Assembly: GCA_018971675.1 (NCBI GenBank)
Contig: JAGXAF010000009.1
Location: 1 to 34,907, forward strand
Direction of reading: 5' to 3'
DNA: 34,907 nt
From: Bradyrhizobium sp.
Lineage (GTDB): Bacteria > Pseudomonadota > Alphaproteobacteria > Rhizobiales > Xanthobacteraceae
Part shown: one piece after another, positions 17,101 through 24,839 of the stretch
Layout of the letters: every line of letters starts with the position of its first letter
Numbering within the stretch: the first letter of the stretch is position 1
The notes under the pieces: generated by a model
The model's database searches: none
What the model was told of the DNA's origin: nothing
Seen by the model: only the letters and a program-made list of their open reading frames with translations
Translations under genes and position numbers: made by a program

Positions 17101-20100
17101 CCAATTCGGGCTCGGTCGACATTGAGGGAACGGGCGCGACGCTCGATGGCGTCGCGATCACCGGATCGGGCGCCGTCAATGTCGATGATGCCGCCGTGCT
17201 GACGACGCTGGTTTTGAAGGATACCGCAAGCATCACCAGCGGCACGCTGACGGTCGGGCCAACCGGGATTCTCTCGGTCGCCGGCGACGTCACGCTGGAC
17301 CATGTCGCCGTCACCAACCAGAACTCGATCGAGGTAGCCGCGGGCAACGCACTGACGCTCGATGATACAACGACGCTCGGCAATACCGCCGGCACGGTCA
17401 CGATCGACGGTACCGGCAAGCTGACGCTGAACGATGCCGAGATCACCGGCGGCACGATCGCCGACAACGGCACGATCGATATCACCGGCTCCAGCAAGAT
17501 CGACGGTGGTGCGGCGCTGAATGACGGCCACGTGACCATCGAGGCCCATCAGACGCTGACGCTGGACAACGTCACGGTGACCGGGACCTCGTTCGGCGAT
17601 ACCGCCAGCGGCGCCGCGATCCAGATCGATGGCGGCGATACGTTGAAGCTGAGCGGCGTCAGCATCACTGGCGGCGGCTTCAACGTCGCGGCGAACGGCC
17701 TGGTGCAGACCAGCGGCGGCGTCACGTTGACCAACGCCAATGTCGCCAATGACGGGACGATCGAGGTGACCGGCGGCAAGTTGACGATCACCGGCGCCGG
17801 CTCTGTCGCGAACGATGGCGGAACCATCCAGATCGACGGCGGCGCGCTGCTCGATCTGAATGTGCCGGACACGCAAAATGTCTCGTTCAACGGCACCGGC
17901 GGTGAATTGCGGATCGATACCGGCAGCTTCGGCGGAAGCATCGTCGGCCTGGCCGCGGGCGACCAGATCGACCTGACCACCATCGGCTATGGGCCCGGCA
18001 CCACCGGCACCTATGTCAGCAATGCCGACAATACCGGCGGCATCCTGACCATCACGGACGGCACCCATTCGATCGCCTTGCAACTGGTTGGCGATTATCG
18101 CAACGCGCATTTCGCCGGCTCCGCCGACAGCAGCGGCGACACCCTGATTACGCTGCATGCCAATGACGACACACCGGTCTTTGCCCCGGGCGAGACCGCA
18201 CAGAGCGCCACGGTAGCGGAACTTACCGATGTCACGGGATCGTCGGCGGTGGACGACTCTACACCGGCCGGTGGCGCCATTCACTTCACCGACATCGACC
18301 TGACCGATCGACCGACAGCCAAGGTGACGTTGCAGACCGTCACCTGGACCGGCGGCACGCTGACGGATGCGGAGACGAGCGCACTCGAAAGCGGCTTCCA
18401 CCTGACACCGGTCACCAATACCAATAACGGCGAGATCGACTGGACCTATTCGATCACCGACGGCTCACTGGATTTCCTCGCTGCGGGCCAAACCGCGACG
18501 GTGACCTCGACGGTCACGCTGGATGATCATCAGGGAGGCACCAGCACGGCGACAGTCACCGTCACGATCGACGGCGCCAACGACATTCCGACGATCACGG
18601 CGACCGGCGGCGGCATCACCGAAGCGCCAAACATCACCGGAAGCGGTGCGACCGATACGGCCACAGGCACCATCGCTTTCACGGATGCGGATAGCACCGA
18701 CCGGCCGACCGTCAGCACATCGTTTGTCTCGGCCAAGTACACGGACGCGGCGGGTGACGATCTCACGCAGATGCCGGAGCTTCAGGCGGCGGTTGCGGCG
18801 CTGGAGACGGCTCTTATGCTCGCGCCGAGCAAGGCCAATACCAACAACGGCACCGTCGGCTGGACCTATTCCGTCACCGACAGCGCGCTCGACTTCATGG
18901 CGGCGGGCGACAAGCTGGTCCTGACCTACGACGCCACCGTCACCGATCACAACGGCGGCACGGCGACCACGCCGATCACGGTTACCATCACCGGCAGCAA
19001 CGATGCGCCGACGATTGCAGGTGAAACCAATCCGACGACACAGACGGTTATTCTAGGGCCGACCGGGCCGACTGTCTTGAGCGCCGGGACGACAACGAAC
19101 GCGCTCGGACTGCCTACCGAGACGTTCGATGAGCTTAGCGCCGGCGGCGCATCGAATAACGGCGCCGGCTACGGCAATTTCACGAGCGCTGTGCTCGGCG
19201 CCACGTTCAGCGCGTCGGGCAATGCGGGTGTCGTCAACGGTTCATCCTCGGTCTCGGCGGCTCCGTTCATCGGGCCTTGGTGGGACGATGACGAGTGGGG
19301 CCATGCGGACACCACGAACTACCTGAGCATTGGCGCCGGCGGCTCGGAAACCATCACCTTTACGACCGAGCAGAATCAATTCGGCCTGTATTGGGGATCG
19401 GTGGACTCCTACAACAAGATCAGTTTCTACAATGGAAGCGTGCTGGTCGCTTCCTACTCGGGCGCCGACGTTGCGCCGCTGTTTGCCGACGGCGATCGGG
19501 ATTCGTTTTCGTCGAACGGCTACGTGGAATTTGCGCATCTGGCGCCGTTCACCCAGGTGGTGCTGACAAGCAGTTCGAATGCTTTCGAGATCGACAATAT
19601 CTCCGCAGGATATTCTCAAGTCCATCTTGCCGGTCCGATCACCGGCACCATTACCGTGAACGACGCCGACATCGGCGACACGCTGACGGCCTCCGTGACC
19701 GGCAACGCCGTCGCTGAGTACAACGGCTCAACGACCCTGCCGTCCGGCGTGGATGTTTCCGCGCTGATCGCTTCCGGTGCGATCACGTTTGATACCGTCA
19801 AAACGACCGGCGGACCGGATGTGCTGGATTGGACCTACAATCCCGCCAACGCCAATCTCGATTTCCTGCAGCCGGGCGACAAGCTGACCCTGACCTTCAA
19901 TGCAACCGTCAGCGACGGGCACGCCACCACCGCCAATCAGGCGCTCACCATCACGCTGGTCGGAAACGGCTCGTCTGTCGTCAACGGAACAGCTGGCAAC
20001 GATACGTTTACCGATGTCGGCGGCGGGGTCACGATTTCCGGCAACGGCGGCCATGACATCTATAATTTCAACGCGCATTTCGGCAGCGCAACGATTACCG

Positions 20101-20933
20101 ATTTCGATGTCAGCCACGACGTCATCGATATCAGCAGCACGTTGTTTACCAGTGTTACGGCCCTTCTGAACAGCGCAGTTGCCTCCGGTGCCAACGACGC
20201 CAATACCGTCATCACCGACAGCGCCGGCGACACGATTACGCTGGACAATGTCAGCGTTGCCCAGCTCAAGGCGAATCCGGGTGACTTCCAGTTCACCATC
20301 GCCAACGGTGGCACATTCGAGGCCGGCGCCTCGACCGGCGAGAATGTGGTGTTCGAGGGTTCGACCGGAAAGCTGACGATCGATACGCCGTCGAGCTTTA
20401 CCGGCGTCATCTCCGGCTTTACCGGCGACGGCACCCTGGCCGGGTCGGACCAGATCGATCTAAAGGGGATCGATCATAATTCGGCTTCGTTCACCGAGAG
20501 CTTCAACGCGACCAACGACACGCTGTTCGTGAGCGATGGCACTCACAGTACGACTCTGCATTTCGACGGCACCTATCAAGCCAAGAATTTCAGCTTCATC
20601 ACCGACAATAACGGTGGCACGATTGTGTACGATCCGCCGGTTCCGTCCGACACGACGGCTTCGGGCGCCGGCAATACGTCGGCGGTAACCGCCAACGGCC
20701 AAGGCTTCGTGTTTAACTTTGCCGCCAATGGCCACGACGAGACAGGCGGCAACCCTCCGTCCGGCGATTCGCATTTGTTCGATCACCAGATGAGCACGGA
20801 TACGGAAGCGGCCCTGAACCAACTGCACGACGATAGCCATACCGCAGCGTTCGTGCCGACCGACAGCCACGATCCGTCCGGTACGGCCGGCGCCAAGGCG
20901 CTATGGCACGCGAGCGATTTCCACTTCGTTTGA
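14166..20933 (+). CDS. giant FecR/VCBS-repeat surface protein, probable type I-secreted adhesin
   Basis: The frame has no ATG near its start; TTG at 14166 or 14178 ('MNFVGKFDAQ') must serve. Residues 1-105 form a retention-like N-terminal module ('DLILSNGDRELVLHDYF'), followed by 'YAQAAGA', a candidate LapG-type di-alanine site. A FecR domain follows at about 117-240 ('VTVVRNG'-like start, 'DTPVATMGIRGTAVLVEI'). Two VCBS/cadherin-like repeats lie at about 375-675, and a long beta-helix-like repeat region at about 690-1290 ('SGTLTLDGG', 'ITGGSLSNSG'). Two more VCBS repeats end in 'TITGSNDAPT'. A beta-sandwich-like segment (about 1650-1815), a fifth VCBS repeat and one degenerate RTX-type unit ('NGTAGNDTF...GNGGHDIYNF') follow. 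The C terminus, '...ASDFHFV', suits a type I secretion signal. The ABC/HlyD pair downstream is the probable exporter. No signal peptide is seen. Confidence 0.88.
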   Translation: MRWPLNFVGKFDAQLPADGLAGHAHVQTYVPTAHAPADAIIVPDAHLLFGADFKRSGVDLILSNGDRELVLHDYFKGEHRLPLASPDGAHLTGAIVNALTGQVDYAQAAGAADAAHVIGHVTKLTGSATVVRNGVSIILNNGDNVEKGDVVATGSDSTLGVTFIDGTVFGLSSNARMVLNEMVYDPNGSNNSSLISLVAGTISFVAGETAKHGDMKVDTPVATMGIRGTAVLVEINFDVPGENGLPDAKFQVLVEPDGHTGSYILFDKTTLDPIATVNKAGQQVNINQNGISYTTSPLSPELQKLINDVFQQKFSANDTNTKSLDHFTDSVVPPQFETVKGVDFIIVSPVVLTVNSLGNTPSPQSAPSPLAPHIDQAPKIGTTSGQVGELKAITGSHTPDIAIGVIHYNDINVGDQPTASAKFDSFVYQNAQHQDISKSLTPAELAAVQAAAVPLNVVQDPANKNIGSATWTYAVPDGSLDFLGAGETLTLTYTASVNNNYAPNIAITTAPITITITGTNDVPVFTSAAPQPIAFNSGTSVPGGNLTTKVATSGTISFDDPDLTDTHTVSLSTATATLTDPTTGTTTAFTLPPTPQAVFDQALTAYIVNPTTGVSTDSTGTGLGTVNWNLADLPVWLGDIVPKGDTLTLTYVVTVTDSQGATAQQDITVTITGTDAAAEVWIATSGTGAASDGLWSTGANWETGNAPTASDDAIIITDQLKGLTPTYPVTITSAAEAHSLKMDNYGGNAPVLINQSTLTIGTDFNINDHSTNNPDGYIGPELDNRGALTVGGAFNLNADSIVDNSGTIAVGGKMEVLDQSELKNCGMIELAGGGDFSGKSTISNTTTDAIIEVSGGTLNVGVDISNQGAVKVDLPATLALGGATIYGGTITNSGTLTLDGGVVKNGTLGNSGTIGAIGASNALDNERITNTGGIEIAALGALTLDLLTIVTNTNHTITVDGTGTLTLQGGASITGGSLSNSGSVDIEGTGATLDGVAITGSGAVNVDDAAVLTTLVLKDTASITSGTLTVGPTGILSVAGDVTLDHVAVTNQNSIEVAAGNALTLDDTTTLGNTAGTVTIDGTGKLTLNDAEITGGTIADNGTIDITGSSKIDGGAALNDGHVTIEAHQTLTLDNVTVTGTSFGDTASGAAIQIDGGDTLKLSGVSITGGGFNVAANGLVQTSGGVTLTNANVANDGTIEVTGGKLTITGAGSVANDGGTIQIDGGALLDLNVPDTQNVSFNGTGGELRIDTGSFGGSIVGLAAGDQIDLTTIGYGPGTTGTYVSNADNTGGILTITDGTHSIALQLVGDYRNAHFAGSADSSGDTLITLHANDDTPVFAPGETAQSATVAELTDVTGSSAVDDSTPAGGAIHFTDIDLTDRPTAKVTLQTVTWTGGTLTDAETSALESGFHLTPVTNTNNGEIDWTYSITDGSLDFLAAGQTATVTSTVTLDDHQGGTSTATVTVTIDGANDIPTITATGGGITEAPNITGSGATDTATGTIAFTDADSTDRPTVSTSFVSAKYTDAAGDDLTQMPELQAAVAALETALMLAPSKANTNNGTVGWTYSVTDSALDFMAAGDKLVLTYDATVTDHNGGTATTPITVTITGSNDAPTIAGETNPTTQTVILGPTGPTVLSAGTTTNALGLPTETFDELSAGGASNNGAGYGNFTSAVLGATFSASGNAGVVNGSSSVSAAPFIGPWWDDDEWGHADTTNYLSIGAGGSETITFTTEQNQFGLYWGSVDSYNKISFYNGSVLVASYSGADVAPLFADGDRDSFSSNGYVEFAHLAPFTQVVLTSSSNAFEIDNISAGYSQVHLAGPITGTITVNDADIGDTLTASVTGNAVAEYNGSTTLPSGVDVSALIASGAITFDTVKTTGGPDVLDWTYNPANANLDFLQPGDKLTLTFNATVSDGHATTANQALTITLVGNGSSVVNGTAGNDTFTDVGGGVTISGNGGHDIYNFNAHFGSATITDFDVSHDVIDISSTLFTSVTALLNSAVASGANDANTVITDSAGDTITLDNVSVAQLKANPGDFQFTIANGGTFEAGASTGENVVFEGSTGKLTIDTPSSFTGVISGFTGDGTLAGSDQIDLKGIDHNSASFTESFNATNDTLFVSDGTHSTTLHFDGTYQAKNFSFITDNNGGTIVYDPPVPSDTTASGAGNTSAVTANGQGFVFNFAANGHDETGGNPPSGDSHLFDHQMSTDTEAALNQLHDDSHTAAFVPTDSHDPSGTAGAKALWHASDFHFV
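16780..17900 (+). repeat. degenerate internal repeats encoding a beta-helix-like region
   Basis: Within the giant gene, units reading roughly 'G-T-L-T-L-x-G-G-x-I-T-G-G-x-L-x-N-x-G-x-I-x-I' recur about ten times. At DNA level 'ACGCTGACGCTG/C' recurs, for example near 16849, 17059, 17248, 17352 and 17555. The pattern resembles parallel beta-helix rungs. The limits are approximate. Confidence 0.6.
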
Positions 20934-20988
20934 GGGATGCTGCCACAGGATGAATGGCGGACCTGTCGGGCATGAATTTTCCCGCAGC

Positions 20989-21008
20989 GGCGCCAGCCAT
21001 AAGGCGCC
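20989..21008 (+). terminator. weak candidate stem-loop after the giant gene
   Basis: GGCGCC (20989-20994) and GGCGCC (21003-21008) can pair around an eight-base loop 56 bases after the giant gene's stop. There is no uridine run. It may attenuate readthrough into the cyclase gene, or be chance. Confidence 0.2.
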
Positions 21009-21082
21009 TGTCATCCTCAACAATCCCGGCCGGTTTGCCCCGCCGACGTGATCAAATCGGCCAAACCTGATATCCAGACCGC

Positions 21083-23314
21083 ATGAAGCGCCTGAGTATG
21101 TTGCGGCACTGGTTCGCACGGAAATTCGGCTTTGCGAGGCTGGCGGGTCTTGCCATCCTGGTCGGATTCGTGGCGCTGCGCGTATGGGATCCGCAGCCGA
21201 TCGAGGAATTTCGGATCAGGGTGTTCGACGGATTCCAGCGCATCAAGCCGAGGGTCAAGACACAACGGCCGGTTACCATCGTCGACATCGACGAAAAGAG
21301 CCTGGCGAAGTTAGGCCAGTGGCCATGGCCGCGGACCCGGATCGCAGACATGGTCATCAACCTCACGAACCTCGGCGCGCTCGCGATCGGTTTCGACATT
21401 ATGTTCCCGGAGCCCGACCGGCTCAATCCGGACGTTGTCGCCGGGACCATGCGGTATCTTGACGATGTGACCAGGACCAAGCTGCGGGAATTGCCGACCA
21501 ACGACCAGATCCTGGCCGATGCGATCCGGCGTTCGCGCGTGATCCTGGGCGAAACCGCGCTTGGCGATGTCAATCCGCACCTCGACAAGAGCCTTCCGGA
21601 AACCGGCACCGCCACGCTCGGCGGAGATCCGCAGCATTTCATCCGCAGTTTTCCCGGCCTGTTGCGTAACGTCAGCGTGCTGGAGACGGCGGCGGCGGGG
21701 CGCGGCCTGTTCACCATCGAGCCCGAGCGCGACGGCATCGTGCGGCGCGTACCGATGATGATGCAGGCGCAAGGCATGATGTTGCCGTCGCTGAGTCTCG
21801 AAATATTGCGGGTGCTGATGCGCACACCGACCATCATGATCAGGGCTGAACCCACCGGACCGGTCACGGGCGTCCAGCTCGGGCGGCTAATGATCCCAAC
21901 CGACTACAACGCCAAGCTCTGGATACATTTCGCGCGGCGCGATCCTTCGATCTACGTATCCGCCTCGGACGCGATCGAGGGCAATATCGCGCCCGAGAAG
22001 GTCAATGGCAAGATCGTGCTGATCGGCACCTCGGCGGTCGGATTGAACGACAACAAGACCACGCCGGTGTCGCTCCAGATGCCTGGCGTTGAAATCCATG
22101 CGCAGGTGATCGAGGCCAACTTCGAACACGCGCTGCTGTCGCGGCCGCCCTGGGGTATTCCGCTCGAATTCGCCGCTGCCGTGCTGCTCGGGCTGCTGGT
22201 CGTGATTTTCACCCCGATGTTCGGGCCGGTCGCTCTCGTTCTGGGCGGCGGGCTGTTCGCTTCGCTGCTGATCGGTACTTCCTGGTATTTCTACACCGCG
22301 CAGAACCTCCTGCTCGATTTCACCTATCCGCTGATGTCGACCATGGCGATTTATCTCAGCATGATCTTCTCGAGCTTCGTACGCGAGCAGGCGCAGCGAC
22401 GTCAGATCCGTTCGGCGTTCGGCCAGTATCTGTCGCCGGCGCTGGTCGAGCAACTGGCGCAATCGCCGGAAAAGCTCGTGCTCGGCGGCGAGGAGCGCGA
22501 GATGACCATCATGTTCTCCGATGTCCGCGGCTTCACCTCGATCTCGGAATCCTACAAGAACGATCCGCGAGGCTTGACCGCGCTGATGAACCGGTTCCTG
22601 ACCCCGCTGACCAACGCGATCCTGGCGCGCTACGGCACCATCGACAAATATATGGGCGACGCCATCATGGCGTTCTGGAACGCGCCGCTGGACGATGCGC
22701 AGCACCAGATCAATGCCTGCGAAGCCGCGGTCGACATGCTGGAGCAGATCGACGTGCTGAACAAGCAGCGCGAGATCGAGGCGCAGAACGGCGGCCCCGC
22801 CTATATTCCGCTCAATGTCGGCGTTGGCCTGAATACCGGAATATGCGTGGTCGGCAATATGGGGTCCGACCTGCGTTTCGACTATTCGGTGCTCGGCGAC
22901 AGCGTCAATCTGGCGTCGCGGCTGGAAGGCCGGTCCAAGGAATATGGCTTCCCGATCATCGTCGGCTCGAAAACCGCGCTGGCGGTCAAGGAAAAGTTCG
23001 CGATCCTCGAACTCGACTTCATCATGGTGAAGGGCAAGAAAGAGCCCGAGGCGATCTACGCCATCGCCGGCCGCGAGGACATCGCGCAATCCGGCCGCTT
23101 CCAGCGCCTGCGCAACCTGACCATCGAGATGCTGGCTTGCTACCGCAGCCGCGATTGGAATGGCGCGCTGGAAGCGATCGAGCGCGGCCGCAAGACCGAC
23201 GCCGCCCGCTCGCTTGAACTGCTATACAACCTGTACGAAGTGCGGATCCTCAACTACCAGAAGAATCCTCCGCCGGAAGACTGGAACGGGGCGTTCGCGC
23301 TGTTGACGAAATAG
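21083..23314 (+). CDS. CHASE2-domain class III adenylate/guanylate cyclase
   Basis: The 743-residue protein has a short cytoplasmic start and one membrane helix (about residues 13-32). A periplasmic CHASE2 sensor domain follows (about 40-340, starting 'DPQPIEEFRIRVFDGFQRIKPR' and including 'TIVDIDEKSLAKLGQWPWPRT'). Three closely spaced membrane helices (about 357-433) lead to a cytoplasmic class III cyclase domain (about 470-660). Cyclase motifs include 'TIMFSDVRGFTSISE' (metal ligand D480), 'TIDKYMGDAIMAFWNAP' (D526) and 'RFDYSVLGDSVNLASRLEG'. The lysine in 'DKYMGD' favours ATP as substrate, so cAMP is likely, but this was not tested. It lies between the giant surface protein and the secretion genes and could report on the envelope or on the FecR protein. 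The ribosome binding site is weak. Confidence 0.93.
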   Translation: MKRLSMLRHWFARKFGFARLAGLAILVGFVALRVWDPQPIEEFRIRVFDGFQRIKPRVKTQRPVTIVDIDEKSLAKLGQWPWPRTRIADMVINLTNLGALAIGFDIMFPEPDRLNPDVVAGTMRYLDDVTRTKLRELPTNDQILADAIRRSRVILGETALGDVNPHLDKSLPETGTATLGGDPQHFIRSFPGLLRNVSVLETAAAGRGLFTIEPERDGIVRRVPMMMQAQGMMLPSLSLEILRVLMRTPTIMIRAEPTGPVTGVQLGRLMIPTDYNAKLWIHFARRDPSIYVSASDAIEGNIAPEKVNGKIVLIGTSAVGLNDNKTTPVSLQMPGVEIHAQVIEANFEHALLSRPPWGIPLEFAAAVLLGLLVVIFTPMFGPVALVLGGGLFASLLIGTSWYFYTAQNLLLDFTYPLMSTMAIYLSMIFSSFVREQAQRRQIRSAFGQYLSPALVEQLAQSPEKLVLGGEEREMTIMFSDVRGFTSISESYKNDPRGLTALMNRFLTPLTNAILARYGTIDKYMGDAIMAFWNAPLDDAQHQINACEAAVDMLEQIDVLNKQREIEAQNGGPAYIPLNVGVGLNTGICVVGNMGSDLRFDYSVLGDSVNLASRLEGRSKEYGFPIIVGSKTALAVKEKFAILELDFIMVKGKKEPEAIYAIAGREDIAQSGRFQRLRNLTIEMLACYRSRDWNGALEAIERGRKTDAARSLELLYNLYEVRILNYQKNPPPEDWNGAFALLTK

Positions 23315-23333
23315 CGGACCTGCGGCTTGCTAC

Positions 23334-23457
23334 AGCCTTTCCGTTTCGATGGAATCGGAACGGGGCCCTGGATTGTTGTTTTGACGTGTTTTCTTCACGC
23401 GAACCGGTATCCACCCACGGATCAAGTCCGGGGGCATGCTTCGCTCGAAAACGCTCT
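23334..23457. repeat. dispersed palindromic repeat, copy 2
   Basis: It starts with the hairpin CCGTTTCGAT-GGA-ATCGGAACGG (one mismatch). A single copy of the core 'TTGTTTTGACGTGTTTTCTTCACGCGAACCGGTATCCACCCACGGATCAAGTCCGG...CGCTCGAAAACGCTCT' follows. It matches the second unit of copy 1 at 8926-9110. It follows the cyclase gene by 19 bases, and its right edge supplies the stop codon of the minus-strand gene at 23456. Confidence 0.85.
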
Positions 23458-23701
23458 ACTCACCGAGGCCAGCCCAGCGTTCTACTTCGGCGGGGCCAAC
23501 AACCTGCTTGGGCTGATGCGGATTGAGCGTGCCGGCGCTGGCGGTCCAGCCCTTCGCCAGGATTTGCGTGGCGAACAGCCTGGCGTCGACTTCCGTTTTG
23601 AACGTCCGGGTCGATCGCACCCTTCCTCGATCAGCACCGTCGTCCGTTTTCACCGCCTCGTCGGGACCGAAGGTCACGTACCAGATATCGGGCTGGGTCA
23701 T
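23456..23701 (-). CDS. small conserved-looking protein of unknown function
   Basis: The 81-residue product reads 'MTQPDIWYVTFGPDEAVKTDDGADRG...TFKTEVDARLFATQILAKGWTASAGTLNPHQPKQVVGPAEVERWAGLGE'. Short proteins with this 'W-V-x-F ... TFxTExxAxxFA ... LAKGWxxSAGTLNPHxP' pattern occur widely in Bradyrhizobium as hypotheticals, from memory, so I treat it as real. There is no signal peptide or membrane helix. The last codon before the stop abuts the dispersed repeat, and the TAG itself falls within the repeat's terminal 'CGCTCTA', so the repeat may have trimmed the C terminus. No function is suggested by its neighbours. Confidence 0.65.
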   Translation of the reverse strand: MTQPDIWYVTFGPDEAVKTDDGADRGRVRSTRTFKTEVDARLFATQILAKGWTASAGTLNPHQPKQVVGPAEVERWAGLGE

Positions 23702-23874
23702 ACCAACACAACGCCCTCGGCGGGCGAAAGTTGCGTCAAATCTCGAGCGCTCTCGTTCTTATCTCATCGGGCCGCAGCACGCCGGCAAATATATGGGAGT
23801 CGTCAGGTCGGGGAATTGCGGTTAGGCTGTTGTCCGGTACGCAGGCGGAGATGCGCGGCAACAGGGGAAATTGC

Positions 23875-24144
23875 ATGCATTTGTCAAATGAAGGCCTTTT
23901 TGTCATCCTGTTCGTCGGTCTGGTTGCGGGCTGGATTGCAGGAAAGATCGTTAGCGGCACCGGCTTTGGCATCATCGGCGATATTCTGATCGGCATCGCC
24001 GGTGCTTTCGTCGCAAGCTGGCTGTTTCCGAAGCTGGGTGTCCGGCTTGGCGCCGGCCTCACGCGCGAGATCATCGATTCCTCGATCGGTGCGATCATCC
24101 TGCTGCTGGTCGTGCGCCTCATTCGCTCGGCGGGCCGTTTCTGA
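23875..24144 (+). CDS. GlsB/YeaQ/YmgE-family stress-response membrane protein
   Basis: I start the gene at the ATG at 23875 ('MHLSNEGLFVILFVGLVAGWIAGKIVSGTGFGIIGDILIGIAGAFVASWLF'), which has AGGGGA six bases upstream; the track ORF adds 48 unlikely residues. The 89-residue product has three membrane helices and the glycine-rich 'GLVAGWIAGKI...GDILIGIAGAFV' pattern of the family formerly called transglycosylase-associated proteins. Members are small inner-membrane proteins often induced by general stress; the mechanism is unknown. It is a single gene facing the DUF1236-like gene. No sigma-factor box could be supported upstream. Confidence 0.88.
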   Translation: MHLSNEGLFVILFVGLVAGWIAGKIVSGTGFGIIGDILIGIAGAFVASWLFPKLGVRLGAGLTREIIDSSIGAIILLLVVRLIRSAGRF

Positions 24145-24239
24145 TACGCCGTTTCGCTTTGCTCGAAAAAAGAGGCCGCCCGCGAGGACGGCCCGTGTCG
24201 TCTTTGCAGGCCGGCAGACTTTTCAACAACGCCTTTGAT

Positions 24240-24656
24240 CTATTCGACGATCTCGACGATCCGGCCGGTGCGCGGATCGACCAGAACCGTGCGACCGTTT
24301 ACGACCGCATAGCGATAATCCGGGACGCCATATTCCGGCGGCACATCGTAATAGGGGACGTCGGCCTCAGGCAGAACCGTGCCGACCCGGACTTCCTCGG
24401 CATAGTGATAAGAGGGACGGTGCTGCTCGACCACATAGTTGCGAAAGCGCGGCCGCTGGTCGACGCCGAGCACCCCGGCGACGCCTCCGATGACGCCGCC
24501 AACGACGCCACCGACCACGGCCCCGACGGGTCCGGCAGCCCGTTCGCCGTCCCGCGAGCCTTGCTCAATCCCGCCTGGTATTCCTTGGGCCTGCGCCAGC
24601 GAGGGCAGCGCCAAGGCGGCGACAAGGGCGGTCATTCCGATGAAACGGTGAATCAT
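24240..24656 (-). CDS. DUF1236-like exported protein
   Basis: From the ATG at 24656 ('MIHRFIGMTALVAALALPSLAQAQG') the 138-residue protein has a signal peptide ending in AQA. The start is preceded by GGGAG; the track start adds eight residues before the signal. A glycine/valine-rich hydrophobic stretch follows ('GPVGAVVGGVVGGVIGGVAGVLGV'). A C-terminal DUF1236-type domain then carries 'YVVEQHRPSYHYAEEVRVGTVLPEADVPYYDVPPEYGVPDYRYAVVNGRTVLVDPRTGRIVEIVE'. Such proteins are periplasmic or outer-envelope proteins of unknown function, common in rhizobia. It converges on the GlsB-like gene and is divergent from the secretion ABC gene. Confidence 0.85.
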   Translation of the reverse strand: MIHRFIGMTALVAALALPSLAQAQGIPGGIEQGSRDGERAAGPVGAVVGGVVGGVIGGVAGVLGVDQRPRFRNYVVEQHRPSYHYAEEVRVGTVLPEADVPYYDVPPEYGVPDYRYAVVNGRTVLVDPRTGRIVEIVE

Positions 24657-24839
24657 GATTGCTCCCGAAGTGTCCATCAAGGGTCTCCGCTAGGAGCGAA
24701 CACAAGCGATTGGACGCTAAAAGGTTCCGCTGGGGGTGCCGTCGGTCAGCGGTATTTGAGTAATGTCATTTAAATGGACGGTCGGCCGAAATATCGGTAA
24801 AACGGAGTTCCCGCATCCAATTGGCCGAGATCAGGTTTG

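Noticed and set aside
15834-18401. 855-residue minus-strand ORF
   Set aside because: Antisense shadow of the giant VCBS/FecR gene; low-complexity Arg/Asp/Gly composition with no domains.
19980-20110. Full RTX calcium-binding repeat block in the giant protein
   Set aside because: Only one degenerate GNDTF/GNGGHDIYNF unit is present, so it is described as RTX-like rather than an RTX array.
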